Shown: positions 48,940 to 59,968, numbered from the stretch's first letter. The stretch is DNA of 64,000 nt from Pectobacterium colocasium (GCF_020181655.1 NZ_CP084032.1:372001-436000), one strand, 5' to 3'. Notes: generated from the letters alone by a model not told the origin. Numbers and translations are program-made.

Positions 48940-50559
48940 ATGTTTCGTAAGATAAAGATCCGTACTGCACTCAGCATGATGGTGTTTTCGTTAGCGGCGT
49001 TACTGCTTTTTGTCGGCGTTCTGGGGCTGGTTGCCGTTCAGTCAGGAAACAAATCATTTGCTCGTGTCGATATGGAAGTGCTACCAGGGCTGGTCGCGCT
49101 GAATGACAGCTCTGAACTGCTGTTGCGTGGCCGATTGGATTTGCGTCTGTACGAATCATTAATGGGGAAAGGGGATGTTGAGGCGGCTAAAGTAGCGCTG
49201 GGACGTGCCAGAACCAAAGTCGATGGCGCTAGCGAAAAATGGCAGGAATACCTGAAATATCCGCAGTCCGAAGAAGAGAAAGTGATTTCTGCGGATATGG
49301 CTGAGAAACGCAATACGCTGATGCAGGACTTTATCGATCCGGCATTTGCGGCGCTTAACGCGGGAAATCTGGATGAATATCGCCAGCGTGCCGGGAAATC
49401 AACGGTGCTGTATGCCGCGTTTGATAAATCTTCTAAAGCGCTGGTGGCCTTTAAGCTAAAGAGTATTGATGAAGCCTATGCGGATTCAAATGGGCGTGTG
49501 AATCTGATGGAAGGCATCCTGTATGCGGCGATCGCGTGTGCATTGCTGCTGGCGGTACTGGCCTGGTCTGTCATGACCAATATGATCGTGAAACCGCTGA
49601 ATCAGGCTATTTCCGTCTTTGATCGCATTGCTGAAGGCGACCTGCGTGCGCAGATTGATAGCAGCGGAAAAAATGAGATCGCACATCTGTTTGCCGCGGT
49701 TCAACGTATGCGTGATGGGCTGGAAAACATGGTACGTGTGGTGCGTAACGGTACCGATGCGATCAGTGTCGGGGTTGAGGAAATCGCCTCCGGCAACATC
49801 GATCTCTCCAGCCGTACCGAGCAACAGGCGGCCTCACTGGATGAAACGGCTTCAAGTATGGAGCAGATCATGTCAACGGTGAAAAACAATGAAGACAACA
49901 CGCGTAAAGCCAACGATCTGGCGCTGAAAGCCTCTAATTCTGCGTCTCGCGGCGGGAATGTCGTCTCTGAAGTGGTGGATACCATGCGTTCCATCAAGCA
50001 GAGCTCTGCCAAGATCTCCGATATTGTTGGCGTGATTGATGGTATCGCCTTCCAGACTAACCTGCTGGCGCTGAATGCCGCGGTGGAATCGGCGCGTGCG
50101 GGTCAATACGGTAAAGGCTTTGCGGTGGTAGCATCTGAGGTACGGATGCTGGCGGCACGCAGCGCGACGGCAGCGAAAGAGATCGGCACCATGATTGATG
50201 ATTCTCTCAGCCGTATTGAAAAGGGGGCGGGTCTGGTTGAAGTGGCCGGCAACACCATGGACGAAGTGCTGATGGATGTGAAAAAAGTGGTCGATATTAT
50301 GGATGAGATCACGTTGGCCTCCAGCGAGCAGAGCCGCGGCATTTCGCAGATCAATATCGCCATCAATCAGATGGATGGGGTGACGCAGCAGAACGCATCA
50401 TTGGTATCAGAAGTGGCAACCTCGGCGAATGCGCTTCAGGAACAAGTGGTTAATCTGCAACAGTCCGTTTCCCGTTTCCAGATCGCAAGAGAAAACATGG
50501 AGATGGATAACGTTCTGCCCGCCTTGCGTCAGAACATTGCATTGGCAGATGCCCGCTAA
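48940..50559 (+). CDS. Methyl-accepting chemotaxis protein
   Basis: 539-residue transmembrane chemoreceptor. TM1 at about 11-33, a periplasmic ligand domain of Tar/four-helix type (34-188), TM2 at 190-212, HAMP (KPLNQAISVFDRIAEGDLRAQI) and a cytoplasmic signalling domain whose tip DGIAFQTNLLALNAAVESARAGQYGKGFAVVASEVR is typical, with a glutamine-rich methylation region before it. No C-terminal NWETF-like pentapeptide, so CheR/CheB are not tethered. Ligand unknown. Stands alone between terminators. Confidence 0.95.
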   Translation: MFRKIKIRTALSMMVFSLAALLLFVGVLGLVAVQSGNKSFARVDMEVLPGLVALNDSSELLLRGRLDLRLYESLMGKGDVEAAKVALGRARTKVDGASEKWQEYLKYPQSEEEKVISADMAEKRNTLMQDFIDPAFAALNAGNLDEYRQRAGKSTVLYAAFDKSSKALVAFKLKSIDEAYADSNGRVNLMEGILYAAIACALLLAVLAWSVMTNMIVKPLNQAISVFDRIAEGDLRAQIDSSGKNEIAHLFAAVQRMRDGLENMVRVVRNGTDAISVGVEEIASGNIDLSSRTEQQAASLDETASSMEQIMSTVKNNEDNTRKANDLALKASNSASRGGNVVSEVVDTMRSIKQSSAKISDIVGVIDGIAFQTNLLALNAAVESARAGQYGKGFAVVASEVRMLAARSATAAKEIGTMIDDSLSRIEKGAGLVEVAGNTMDEVLMDVKKVVDIMDEITLASSEQSRGISQINIAINQMDGVTQQNASLVSEVATSANALQEQVVNLQQSVSRFQIARENMEMDNVLPALRQNIALADAR

Positions 50560-50577
50560 TCGCTAACTGATATAAGA

Positions 50578-50616
50578 GTCTGTTTTCACTACCCTATTTC
50601 GGGAGTGAAAACAGAC
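50578..50616 (+). terminator. Hairpin after the chemoreceptor gene
   Basis: gtctgttttcact (50578-50590) and agtgaaaacagac (50604-50616) are perfect 13 bp arms with a 13 nt loop that can pair further (ccc/ggg). No T run follows, so it may act as an mRNA-end element. The remaining 196 bp before cdiB is AT-rich. Confidence 0.6.
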
Positions 50617-50812
50617 GGTAAATCCATAAAAACCGCACACCAACACGATTTACAGCCTGCTGCTGAAGCCCATTCGCACGCTTCACTCATCCGTTAATTT
50701 TCATGCTTCTCTGCGAATTTGCGCTAAGGTCGAATAAGACTGTTCCCATTCCTAATCTTTTTATCTGATATGAAAATGTAACTAATTATTTGCATATTCA
50801 GGTTTGTCCATC

Positions 50813-52591
50813 ATGACAAGGAATGTTTGTTCTGTTTTTTTATCATTTAAAATCAATGAAATAAAAAAACACTCATTAAAAGATACGGCATTATTTCGTG
50901 CTCTACTCTTCACGTTGCCTTTACCTTTCTTTGCAGTCATGGCGAATGCCGCGACGCCAGCCGAGCTTCAACAACTGGAACAGCGGCAAATCAATCAGCA
51001 ACAAATTAACCAGCAGGAACGGCAGCGGGCGCAAGAACGACAGTTAGCGCCTCAGGTGCCAGATGTGCGTCTGCAAGAACCTGGCGCGTTCCTGACAAAG
51101 TTACATTTTCCCGTGGAAATGACGCCCTGTTTCCCTATTAAAAAGGTTGAGTTACAGGGGACAGAAGATTTCCCCAGTTGGCTACCGTTGCAGCGTCTGG
51201 CCGATCAGGCGGTAAACCAGTGTGTGGGTGGGAAAGGCATTAATCTGTTGATGAGTGCGTTGCAAAATCGTCTGGTTAACCACGGTTATGTGACTGCCCG
51301 TGTATTAGCACCCTCACAAGATCTGAAAAGCGGTACGCTGAAGCTGGTGGTGATGGCGGGCAAAGTCGGCAACATTACGCTGTCGCCAGACAGCGATCGC
51401 TATATTCAACTTTATAGCGCATTACCTGTACGTGAGGGCAAACTGCTCGATTTACGTGATATTGAGCAGGGGCTGGAGAATTTGCAGCGCGTGCCGACAG
51501 CACAGGCTGATATGCAACTGGTACCGGGAGAGAAGCCAGGAGAAAGCGACATCGTCGTGAGTTATAAACAAGCGAAGCACTGGCGTCTCGGAGCATCAGT
51601 GGATGATTCCGGCACCAAAAGCACAGGGCGCTATCAAGGGGGCCTGACGCTTTTCCTCGATAACCCATTCTCACTGAGTGACACACTTTATCTCTACGGC
51701 GGACACGATCTACAAGGGCTTGGTAGCAAAGGCAGCAAGAGCTACGTCGCACATTATTCTGTGCCATTTGGTTACTGGCAGGCTGGCATGACCGCCAGCG
51801 GTTACGACTATCACCAGACGATTGCGGGATTAAACGAAAACTATACCTACAGTGGTGAAAGCGAGAGCCTCAACTTTCAGCTTAGCCGGGTATTGCACCG
51901 CAGCGGCAGTCAGAAAACGTCGGTCAGCTATGAAGTCATGACGCGCGAATCACGTAACTTCATTAATGATACTGAAATTGAGGTGCAACGTCGGCAAACG
52001 GCGGGATGGCGTCTGGGCTTACAGCACCGTCACTATATTTCTCAGGCCACGTTGGATGCCGCCGTCAGCTATCAGCGTGGCACCCGCTGGTTCGGTGCGC
52101 AGCCCATTCCTGAAGAAGCTAATGATGAAGGAACCGGGCTGTCAAAAATCATTCAGTTTTCCTCCGAGCTGGATGTGCCATTTGCGGTGTTTGATGAAGC
52201 GTTCCGCTACAACGTGCAATACCGCCGCCAGCTCGCTAACACTCGTCTGACAGCACAGGATCAGTTCTCCATCGGTAACCGCTGGACGGTACGCGGCTTT
52301 GACGGTGAGCTCACGCTCAGCGCCGATGATGGCTGGCTGGTGCGCAATGAGCTGGCCTGGCGCACGCCGCTCCAGAATCAGGAACTGTATCTGGGCGTAG
52401 ATTACGGTGAGATCAGTAACAACAGTAAAGACACGCTAATTGGTAACCATCTGGCAGGTGGCGTAATTGGAGTACGTGGCAACGTACTGAATACGGGCTA
52501 TGACTTGTTTGCTGGCATTCCGCTTTCCAAGCCTGATGGCTTTGAAACCAGCCCGGCAGTATTCGGCTTTAGCCTGAATTGGCAGTACTGA
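50813..52591 (+). CDS. cdiB: CdiB/HecB two-partner-secretion transporter (TpsB)
   Basis: Outer-membrane barrel that exports CdiA. 592 residues from ATG 50813; a TTG at 50804 is also in frame. After the signal peptide (ending AVMANA) come a Gln-rich linker ([23 protein letters not shown]), two POTRA domains (about 95-245), and a 16-strand barrel whose L6 loop contains WTVRGFDGE, the VRGY-type motif that reaches into the pore. It ends in an aromatic, FSLNWQY. Directly upstream of cdiA with 71 bp between, the usual B-then-A order. Confidence 0.94.
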   Translation: MTRNVCSVFLSFKINEIKKHSLKDTALFRALLFTLPLPFFAVMANAATPAELQQLEQRQINQQQINQQERQRAQERQLAPQVPDVRLQEPGAFLTKLHFPVEMTPCFPIKKVELQGTEDFPSWLPLQRLADQAVNQCVGGKGINLLMSALQNRLVNHGYVTARVLAPSQDLKSGTLKLVVMAGKVGNITLSPDSDRYIQLYSALPVREGKLLDLRDIEQGLENLQRVPTAQADMQLVPGEKPGESDIVVSYKQAKHWRLGASVDDSGTKSTGRYQGGLTLFLDNPFSLSDTLYLYGGHDLQGLGSKGSKSYVAHYSVPFGYWQAGMTASGYDYHQTIAGLNENYTYSGESESLNFQLSRVLHRSGSQKTSVSYEVMTRESRNFINDTEIEVQRRQTAGWRLGLQHRHYISQATLDAAVSYQRGTRWFGAQPIPEEANDEGTGLSKIIQFSSELDVPFAVFDEAFRYNVQYRRQLANTRLTAQDQFSIGNRWTVRGFDGELTLSADDGWLVRNELAWRTPLQNQELYLGVDYGEISNNSKDTLIGNHLAGGVIGVRGNVLNTGYDLFAGIPLSKPDGFETSPAVFGFSLNWQY

Positions 52592-52662
52592 CGTGTCCGT
52601 TGGATGCCCTGATCGTCACCCCTGTTTGTTGAAAAACTTCTTTCTTTGAATGGATAACGAGA

Positions 52663-55600
52663 ATGAATAAGCACCTGTATCGCATCGTTTTTAACCGCGC
52701 TCGCGGCGTTTTGATGGTGGTTTCTGAATTGTGCCGCGGCTGCGTCAAAGATTCCGCCTCGTCTGGCCTTGGGCCAACGTTGAGCCAGATAACAGGGCGA
52801 CTTTCCCCACTGACATTCCTATTGCTGGGTGTGATGGGGTTTGTCACGCTTGTGCCTGCGGTACAGGCGAACATTGTGGCGGATGGCAACGCACCTGGTA
52901 ACCAGAAGCCCACGATATTACAAACGGCAAACGGGACACCGCAGGTTAATATTCAAACGCCAAGTGCAGGTGGTGTATCCCGTAATGTTTACAGCCAATT
53001 CGATGTGAATCAGAAGGGGGCCATTCTCAATAATTCGCGTAATCAGGTGCAGACACAGCAAGGAGGCTGGGTGGCTGGCAACCCGTGGCTGGCTAAAGGT
53101 GAAGCGAAGGTCATTCTGAACGAAGTTAATTCGCGCGATCCCAGTAAATTGAACGGTTATATCGAAGTTGCCGGGAAGAAAGCACAGGTGGTGATTGCGA
53201 ACCCGTCGGGCATCACTTGTGATGGCTGTGGCTTTATCAATGCTAATCGCGCGACGCTGACGACCGGTCAGGCGATGATGGAAAATGGCCAACTGAAAGG
53301 CTATCAGGTTGAAAAAGGCCACATTCGTGTACAAGGCTCGGGGATGGATTCAAGCCGTCAGGACTACACCGACCTGATCGCGCAGAGTGTGGAAATCAAC
53401 GCCGGACTATGGGCGAACGATTTGAAAGTGACGGCAGGACGAAACACGGTCGACGCTGAACAGCAGAAAATCGAAAAAGCATCGACGAGCTCCGGGTCAA
53501 CGGAACGAACCCAGCCGACGCTGGCGGTCGATGTGGCACAGCTTGGCGGCATGTACGCGGGCAAAATTCAGCTTATTGGTACCGAGCAGGGCGTTGGGGT
53601 GCGCAACGCCGGTACGATTGGCGCACAGGCGGGCAGTGTGACGCTCTCTGCTGACGGCCGTATTGAGAACAGCGGTAGCATTAATGCCACACAGGATGTA
53701 CGACTGGCGGGACGCGAACTGGAGAATAGCGGCAAAGTTTATGCCCAGCGGGATGTTGCGGTCAGCACACAACAGCAAACGGCTAACCGTGGCGTGCTGG
53801 CTGCGCAACGCAATGCGACCGTGCAAGCGGCAAACATTAGCAACCAGAAAGGCGCAGTGCTAGGGGCGGGAATCAACAGCGATGGCTCGGTGGCACAAAA
53901 CGGCAATCTGTCGTTAAACGCGAGCCAGCGGACGGATGCCAATGGTCAGCAACTGGCAGGCGGCTCATTGACGATTGCAGCAACCGAGGTGAACACAGAC
54001 GGCAGCCAGACGCAGGCAACGGATGTTACGCTCAACGCCACCAACGGTTCGGTTTCCAGCCGTAAGGCGAAAATCAGTGCGGATAACACTCTCAAGGTGA
54101 CGGCGACGAAAGCCGTCAACAATACCGACGGCACGCTGATTGCAGGGAAAAAGCTGGATGTGCAGGCTGAGAGCCTGAGCGGTGATGGACAATTGTTGTC
54201 GCTGGGCGATATGTCATTGACTGCCACGCAGCCATTCGACAACCAGAGTGATGTGATCGCGAACGGCAAACTCGACCTTACGGTCGTGGGCGACGTTATC
54301 AATCGCCAAAAAATCCAATCTGGCAGCGAGCTGACGCTGACGGCGGCGCGCCTCGATAATCAGGCCAGCGGTGAAATTAGCAGTCAGAAGACCCTGTTGG
54401 CGCTCTCGGATTCAGTGACCAACCGTGGCCTGATCGATGCGAGTCGAACCCGTATTGATGCGGGCACGTTGAACAATATTGGCAGTGGTCGCGTCTATGG
54501 CGACTGGATTAGCCTGCAAGCACAGACGCTGAACAACCTCAATGAAGCGGGCTCTGGGGCAACGATCGCCGCCCGCCAACGTTTGGATCTGGGTGTCGGT
54601 ACGCTCAATAATCGCCAGCACGGCCTGATTTACAGTGACGGTGTTATGGCATTGGGGCGTAATCTTGATGCAGAAGGCATGGCAATAGGTCAGGCTGAGG
54701 CGATCAATAACCACAGCGCTACCATTGAGTCCATCGGTGATATGGCGTTATCCGCCAGCCAGATTAATAACATTAACGATAATCTGGTGACGGAAATCGT
54801 TACCAGCGCGACCCAAATCGATGAAGCCGTGCTGCGTGGACATACCACGCGCTACAACTGGAATGACATCCGCCGGACACGTAATAAGTACGGCGTGAAC
54901 ACCGCGCATATGCCGGATGGATACGCTGACGATAATTTCTATCGCTACACCTACACCCGTACTGTCAATGAAACACGAGTGAAAGAGAGCGATCCGGGGC
55001 AGATTCTATCCGGTAGCAATTTGTATATTACTGCGGCGCGGATGACCAACAGCGATAGCCGGGTGATTGCGGCAGGCCTGTTGATTGACGGTGTGAAAGA
55101 ACTGAGCAATCTGGCGACACCGGGCGAACGTACGACAACTGACCTTGGGCGTCAGGAACGTTGGTATGCCAAGAAGAAAAAGAACTGGCGCGGCGTTACG
55201 CGAACGTCTCAGGGCATTGACGGTAATAGCTATGCACCCGCTGCTAACGTCGAAAAAATCGACTTGAACGTGCATGCCTGGCGTGAGCAGGCTTCGTTCA
55301 ACGGGGCGGGCTATGCGGTGACGGCGCTGCGTGCAGGTGACATCGGCCGGCATGTCGGTACGCCGACGGCAACGCTTCCGTCCAGTAGCTTGTTTACCCT
55401 ACAACCTGCCGCAGAGAGCCGTTATCTGGTGGAAACGGATGCGCGTTTTACTAATCAGAAACAGTGGCTTAGCTCTGATTACATGCTGCAAGCCTTCAGT
55501 GCCGAAGGCCAGAATAAACGGCTGGGCGATGGCTTTTATGAACAGCGGGAAGTCAGTGAGCAAATTGCGCAATTAACCGGACAACGCTATCTGGCGGGTT

Positions 55601-58600
55601 ATAACAGTGATGAGGTGCAGTACAAGGCCTTGATGGATGCAGGTATCGCATTCGGACAGCAATTCTCACTGACGCCAGGTATCGCTCTGACGCAGGAACA
55701 GATGGCGCTACTCACCACCGACATGGTCTGGATGGTGAACAAATCGGTGACCCTACCAGACGGCTCTTCACAAACAGTGTTCGTCCCACAGGTTTACACC
55801 AAAGTTCGTTCAAACGAGCAAATCGGCGCGGGTAGCCTTCTGGCGGGGAATACGATCTCTGTTGGGTTGGCGGGTGGCATGCTGAACAGCGGGAGGATTG
55901 CCGCGCGGGATACCCTGTTTATCTCTTCGGATGCGTTGGACAATCAGGGTGGTTCGCTACTGGGTAAACAGGTACAGCTACAGGTTCGCAACGATCTGAA
56001 TAACGTCGGTGGTGTCATTCAGGCCGAAGACAAACTGACCGCACTGGCGGGCGGTAATATCAACAGCACCAGCACGTTGAGCGGCGGGGAAGATAACCGC
56101 ATTCTGGATCGCGTCGCGGGCATGTACGTCCAGAATGATAAGGGCAAACTGACGCTGGCGGCGGGTAAAGACATCAACCTGACCGGCAGTCAGGTGATTA
56201 ACTCGGGAGCGGACAGCGCCACGCTGATCAGCGCGGGTAACAATCTGAATCTGGCGACGCTGACGACCACAGAAACGTTGAACAGCGACTGGGATAGCAA
56301 TAATTATCGCCATTATCAGGCGCGTGAAGACATCGGTAGCGAGATTGCCGCCAATGGCCAAATAGCATTACGTGCGGGGCAAAACCTGAATGCGACGGCG
56401 GCATCCGTCACCGCGCAACAGGGGCTACAGGTTCAGGCGGGGAACGACATTAACCTGACCAGTGGCGAGTCATCTTATACGTTGACGGAGCACAGTAAGC
56501 AAAGCAGCCGTGGATTGCTCTCCGCCCAGTCCAGCGAGCGTCATGACAGCATTCAGCATCAATCGGCGGTAGGGAGTTCGTTCAGCGGCGAGACGGTGGC
56601 GATCGCAGCAGGTCACAACGTGCAGATCGCAGGCAGCTCAGTGGCGGGGACGCAGGATGTCAGTATTACCGCCGGACGTGATATTACCGTGACCACGGCG
56701 CAAGAGAATCATCAGGAAACGCATCTAAAGGAAGAGAAGAAATCCGGTCTGATGGGCAGCGGTGGCATTGGATTTACCATTGGTCAGGCTAGTCAGAAAA
56801 GCACGACTGACACCGATGGTATGAGTGAAAAATCCAGCATTATTGGCAGTGAAAAGGGCAACACGACGCTACTGGCAGGTAATGGGCTGACCGTGAAAGG
56901 TAGTGACGTTGTCGCCGGACAGGATTTAACGCTGCAAGGTAAAACGGTAGACGTGCTGGCGGCGGAGAACAGCCAGACTCAGCGCCAGACCTATGAGCAG
57001 AAACAGAGTGGGCTGACGCTGGCGCTCAGCGGCACGGTAGGCGGTATGGTGAATTCGGCCGTACAAACGGCGCAGACGGCCAAAGCGACGGAAGACGAGC
57101 GTCTTCAGGCTTTACAGGGTGTGAAAGCGACGCTGAGCGGTGTACAGGCAGGGCAGGCAGCCTATCTGGCGGCGTTGCAGGGTAAAGACGACCCCAATAA
57201 TAATAATGTGGTGGGCGTCAGTGTCTCGCTGGGAAGCCAGTCCTCGAAATCTGAACAGACGGTCGAACAACGTACCGCACAAGGTAGCAGCCTGAATGCC
57301 GGAAGGAATTTGTCTTTGAGAGCAACCGGTGACGATATTCGGGTTCAGGGAGGTGAGTTGCGCGCGGGCCAAGACGTGACGCTGGATGCCGCACGCGATA
57401 TTCACCTGCTGTCCGCCCAGAACAGCCAGCACACGGAAGGGAGCAACAAGAGCAAAGGGGGCAGCATTGGCCTGAGTCTTGGCGCGGGCAGCGGCGGTTT
57501 TAGCCTGAGCGTGAATGCCAGTATGAATAAAGCGAAAGGGAGTGAGCTGGGCGAAGGACTGAGCCACACTGAAACACTGCTGGATGCCGGGCGTCAGGTA
57601 CGTACAAACAGCGGCCGGGATACCACGTTGCAGGGTGCACAGGTCAGCGGGCAGCAGATTACGGCACGAGTGGGACGCGACTTGCTGTTACGCAGCGAGC
57701 AGGACAGCGATGTTTACGACAGCAAACAGCAGAGCATGAGTGCGGGCGTCAGCATCCCGATTTATGGGGCGGGAACCGCTTCAGCCAGCTTCAGTATGAG
57801 CAAGGACAAAATGCACAGCGACTACCGCAGTGTGCAGGAGCAGACGGGACTGTTTGCCGGACAGGGGGGCTACGATGTGCAGGTGGGCAACCATACACAG
57901 CTTGACGGCGCAGTGATAGGTTCTACGGCAGAGGCAGCGAAAAACCGACTGGAAACCGGGACGCTGGGCTTTAGCGATATTGAGAATAAAGCCGAATTTG
58001 ATGTCTCGCACAGCGGCGTCGGTATCAGTACTGGCGGGCCGGTGGGTATGCAGATGCTCAGCAATCTGGCATCCAACTCCCTGATCAGCGGCAATAATGA
58101 TGGCAATGCCGCGAGCACAACGCGCGCGGCGATCAGCGAGGGGCAGTTGGTCATCCGCGATGAGGCCAACCAGCGTCAGGATGTCGCACAGTTGAGCCGT
58201 GATGTTGAACACGCGAACCAGACGCTGAGTCCGATCTTTGACAAAGAGAAAGAACAGAAGCGTTTGCAACAGATGCAGGTGGTTGCAGAAATCAGCAATC
58301 AGGTCATCGACATTGCCGGTATGCACGGGGCAATCATTGCCACGAAAGCGGCGAAGGCAGAAGCGGAAGCGAAGGTGGCAGGTCTTTCTGCTGCTGATAG
58401 GCTGGCGGCTAGAGACGCCCTTGCGACAGGCGACAACTCGAATCTGACGCCGACAGAGGCAGATATTCAGAAATATGTTTATCAGACGTCGTATGACAAC
58501 GCCTATACTCAGGCGTTGAACCGTTCCGGATTTGGCACCGGTGGCGCGATTCGTCAGGGCATCATGGCGGTTTCGGCGGCAGTACAGGGGCTGGCCGGTG

Positions 58601-59643
58601 GTAACGTTGCGCAGGCGATAGCGGGAGCGGCGGCACCGTATCTGGCGACAGAAATCAAGAAAGCCACGACGGACGCAAAAGGTAACGTAAATATCGCTGC
58701 CAATGCGGTAGCGCACGCGGTGCTGGGTGGTATTGTGGCAGAAGCCAGCGGCAACAGTGTGCTAGCAGGTGCGGCAGGTGCCGCGACAGGTGAGTTGGCG
58801 GCGCGAGTGATTGCTGACAGGCTGTATCCGGGTAAAGCCATCTCGGAAATGACGGAAAGTGAAAAGCAGACGGTCACCACGCTCTCGCTTCTGGCGGGCG
58901 GTCTGGCGGCCGGCACAGCGGGCGACTCGACGAGCAACGCGGTAGCGGGTGCGCAGGCAGGCCGAAATGCGGTGGAGAATAATCTTTTTGGTTTTGACTC
59001 AAAGAGCACGCCACAGGGGCTAAGAGATTTTGGGCAGTCGGCAACGTCGTTGTACACCAATACCAACCTGACGGATGAAAACGGTAATGTTCTTAATCCG
59101 ATAACAGAAGAAGAACGGCAGTATGCGATGCACAGGTTAGTGACGGGTGTCATGCCGGAAGGGCAGGATATCTCGAAAGCCATCGTGAATGGATATACGA
59201 ATGGTGTGTTGATTGCAGGTGCGTGGTATCTGGGGCCAGCGGCTGCGTTAGGAAAAGTGGTGGTCGGTTCTGCTCTGAGCGGCGGTGCGAATGCTGCCTA
59301 TCAATGGTATGACCTGAGCCAGCCGAAAAATATAAATAAGACTTATGATTATTGGAGTACCACTGCTGCGTTAGTTACTGGTGGACTGGCTCCGGGGCGT
59401 GATATTTTACCGAACGTCGGTATAGCAATGGGAAGCGCGGTATTTACGGATGGACCGGATAAAGGTGCAGTTATTGGCGCAGGCGTAGGAGCATGGGGTG
59501 GGGGCTTAGTGGGTAAATATGCGCCTGGTTTACTTAGACCTGTCCTTGGTCCTTCTGCGGGTTTCATTGGGGATACTACTGGTTCAGTTAGTGGAGAAAT
59601 TATCGGTAACAAACTCAAAGATAAAGTGAATGAAAGGAAATAA
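52663..59643 (+). CDS. cdiA: CdiA/HecA contact-dependent inhibition exoprotein (TpsA)
   Basis: 2326-residue filamentous surface protein that delivers its C-terminal toxin to neighbours. In order: an extended signal region (MNKHLYRIVFNRARGVLMVV... to VQAN), the TPS secretion domain with VVIANPSGITCDGCGFINANRATLTTG near 175-200, FHA-1 repeats to about residue 700, a receptor-binding and YP region (about 720-1060, SSDYMLQAFSAEG, DMVWMVNKSV), FHA-2 repeats to about 1750, and the pretoxin domain ending in VENN at residue 2104. The 223-residue CT is glycine- and alanine-rich with hydrophobic stretches (GVLIAGAWYLGPAAALGKVVVG and GAVIGAGVGAWGGGLVG), so it may be membrane-active. It is followed 4 bp later by an immunity gene. 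Sequence 58273-58983 is repeated twice downstream. Confidence 0.95.
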   Translation: MNKHLYRIVFNRARGVLMVVSELCRGCVKDSASSGLGPTLSQITGRLSPLTFLLLGVMGFVTLVPAVQANIVADGNAPGNQKPTILQTANGTPQVNIQTPSAGGVSRNVYSQFDVNQKGAILNNSRNQVQTQQGGWVAGNPWLAKGEAKVILNEVNSRDPSKLNGYIEVAGKKAQVVIANPSGITCDGCGFINANRATLTTGQAMMENGQLKGYQVEKGHIRVQGSGMDSSRQDYTDLIAQSVEINAGLWANDLKVTAGRNTVDAEQQKIEKASTSSGSTERTQPTLAVDVAQLGGMYAGKIQLIGTEQGVGVRNAGTIGAQAGSVTLSADGRIENSGSINATQDVRLAGRELENSGKVYAQRDVAVSTQQQTANRGVLAAQRNATVQAANISNQKGAVLGAGINSDGSVAQNGNLSLNASQRTDANGQQLAGGSLTIAATEVNTDGSQTQATDVTLNATNGSVSSRKAKISADNTLKVTATKAVNNTDGTLIAGKKLDVQAESLSGDGQLLSLGDMSLTATQPFDNQSDVIANGKLDLTVVGDVINRQKIQSGSELTLTAARLDNQASGEISSQKTLLALSDSVTNRGLIDASRTRIDAGTLNNIGSGRVYGDWISLQAQTLNNLNEAGSGATIAARQRLDLGVGTLNNRQHGLIYSDGVMALGRNLDAEGMAIGQAEAINNHSATIESIGDMALSASQINNINDNLVTEIVTSATQIDEAVLRGHTTRYNWNDIRRTRNKYGVNTAHMPDGYADDNFYRYTYTRTVNETRVKESDPGQILSGSNLYITAARMTNSDSRVIAAGLLIDGVKELSNLATPGERTTTDLGRQERWYAKKKKNWRGVTRTSQGIDGNSYAPAANVEKIDLNVHAWREQASFNGAGYAVTALRAGDIGRHVGTPTATLPSSSLFTLQPAAESRYLVETDARFTNQKQWLSSDYMLQAFSAEGQNKRLGDGFYEQREVSEQIAQLTGQRYLAGYNSDEVQYKALMDAGIAFGQQFSLTPGIALTQEQMALLTTDMVWMVNKSVTLPDGSSQTVFVPQVYTKVRSNEQIGAGSLLAGNTISVGLAGGMLNSGRIAARDTLFISSDALDNQGGSLLGKQVQLQVRNDLNNVGGVIQAEDKLTALAGGNINSTSTLSGGEDNRILDRVAGMYVQNDKGKLTLAAGKDINLTGSQVINSGADSATLISAGNNLNLATLTTTETLNSDWDSNNYRHYQAREDIGSEIAANGQIALRAGQNLNATAASVTAQQGLQVQAGNDINLTSGESSYTLTEHSKQSSRGLLSAQSSERHDSIQHQSAVGSSFSGETVAIAAGHNVQIAGSSVAGTQDVSITAGRDITVTTAQENHQETHLKEEKKSGLMGSGGIGFTIGQASQKSTTDTDGMSEKSSIIGSEKGNTTLLAGNGLTVKGSDVVAGQDLTLQGKTVDVLAAENSQTQRQTYEQKQSGLTLALSGTVGGMVNSAVQTAQTAKATEDERLQALQGVKATLSGVQAGQAAYLAALQGKDDPNNNNVVGVSVSLGSQSSKSEQTVEQRTAQGSSLNAGRNLSLRATGDDIRVQGGELRAGQDVTLDAARDIHLLSAQNSQHTEGSNKSKGGSIGLSLGAGSGGFSLSVNASMNKAKGSELGEGLSHTETLLDAGRQVRTNSGRDTTLQGAQVSGQQITARVGRDLLLRSEQDSDVYDSKQQSMSAGVSIPIYGAGTASASFSMSKDKMHSDYRSVQEQTGLFAGQGGYDVQVGNHTQLDGAVIGSTAEAAKNRLETGTLGFSDIENKAEFDVSHSGVGISTGGPVGMQMLSNLASNSLISGNNDGNAASTTRAAISEGQLVIRDEANQRQDVAQLSRDVEHANQTLSPIFDKEKEQKRLQQMQVVAEISNQVIDIAGMHGAIIATKAAKAEAEAKVAGLSAADRLAARDALATGDNSNLTPTEADIQKYVYQTSYDNAYTQALNRSGFGTGGAIRQGIMAVSAAVQGLAGGNVAQAIAGAAAPYLATEIKKATTDAKGNVNIAANAVAHAVLGGIVAEASGNSVLAGAAGAATGELAARVIADRLYPGKAISEMTESEKQTVTTLSLLAGGLAAGTAGDSTSNAVAGAQAGRNAVENNLFGFDSKSTPQGLRDFGQSATSLYTNTNLTDENGNVLNPITEEERQYAMHRLVTGVMPEGQDISKAIVNGYTNGVLIAGAWYLGPAAALGKVVVGSALSGGANAAYQWYDLSQPKNINKTYDYWSTTAALVTGGLAPGRDILPNVGIAMGSAVFTDGPDKGAVIGAGVGAWGGGLVGKYAPGLLRPVLGPSAGFIGDTTGSVSGEIIGNKLKDKVNERK
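58273..58983 (+). repeat. 711 bp pretoxin direct repeat, copy 1 (inside cdiA)
   Basis: Reading QVVAEISNQVIDIAGMHG... to VENN. It recurs at 60176-60886 (offset 1903) and 62419-63129 (offset a further 2243). Identity is very high, with about 17 scattered differences between copies 1 and 2 by my reading, mostly in the last 350 bp. Confidence 0.95.
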
Positions 59644-59647
59644 AATA

Positions 59648-59917
59648 ATGGCGAAAATTGAAAAACAGCCAAAAATAACCTTAGCTAAATTATTTCTAGG
59701 AGTTATTTATTTAACAGTCTGTACTTTCGTTTTTTTGTTAGCTGTTGGTGCTTTTATTGACATTATTTTTGATGGGAGCTTTAGTTTTACTTCTAAATGG
59801 ATAATTGATGTTGGTGTAGGAAGCATTATCGCTGGTGTGGCATCGGGGCTGGGTTCATGGATCTTTGCAAAAATAGATGAACATAAAGTTCGTAAATCAA
59901 AGCATTTTGAACCATAA
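59648..59917 (+). CDS. cdiI: CdiI immunity protein for the CdiA toxin
   Basis: 89 residues with two hydrophobic segments (about 13-40 and 52-77), N-terminus and C-terminus basic and hydrophilic, so an inner-membrane protein. It starts at ATG 59648, 4 bp after the cdiA stop. No family name recognised; assignment as CdiI rests on place, size and the membrane nature, which would suit protection against a membrane-active toxin. It is clearly more AT-rich than cdiA, common for exchanged toxin-immunity pairs. Confidence 0.75.
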   Translation: MAKIEKQPKITLAKLFLGVIYLTVCTFVFLLAVGAFIDIIFDGSFSFTSKWIIDVGVGSIIAGVASGLGSWIFAKIDEHKVRKSKHFEP

Positions 59918-59935
59918 GCTCAAATTAATAAAACA

Positions 59936-59968
59936 AAAATCCCGGCTCCTAAAAAGGCCGGGATTTTT
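59936..59968 (+). terminator. Terminator of cdiBAI
   Basis: tcccggc (59940-59946) with gccggga (59957-59963), extended by A/T pairs, followed by ttttt. A related terminator occurs at 62176-62212, after the second immunity gene. Confidence 0.85.

Noticed and set aside
57781..58716. Long minus-strand reading frames over the repeated cdiA region (also at 60044-60619 and 62257-62862)
   Set aside because: Arg/Cys-rich shadow of the pretoxin coding sequence, repeated because that sequence is repeated; no ribosome site and no family.
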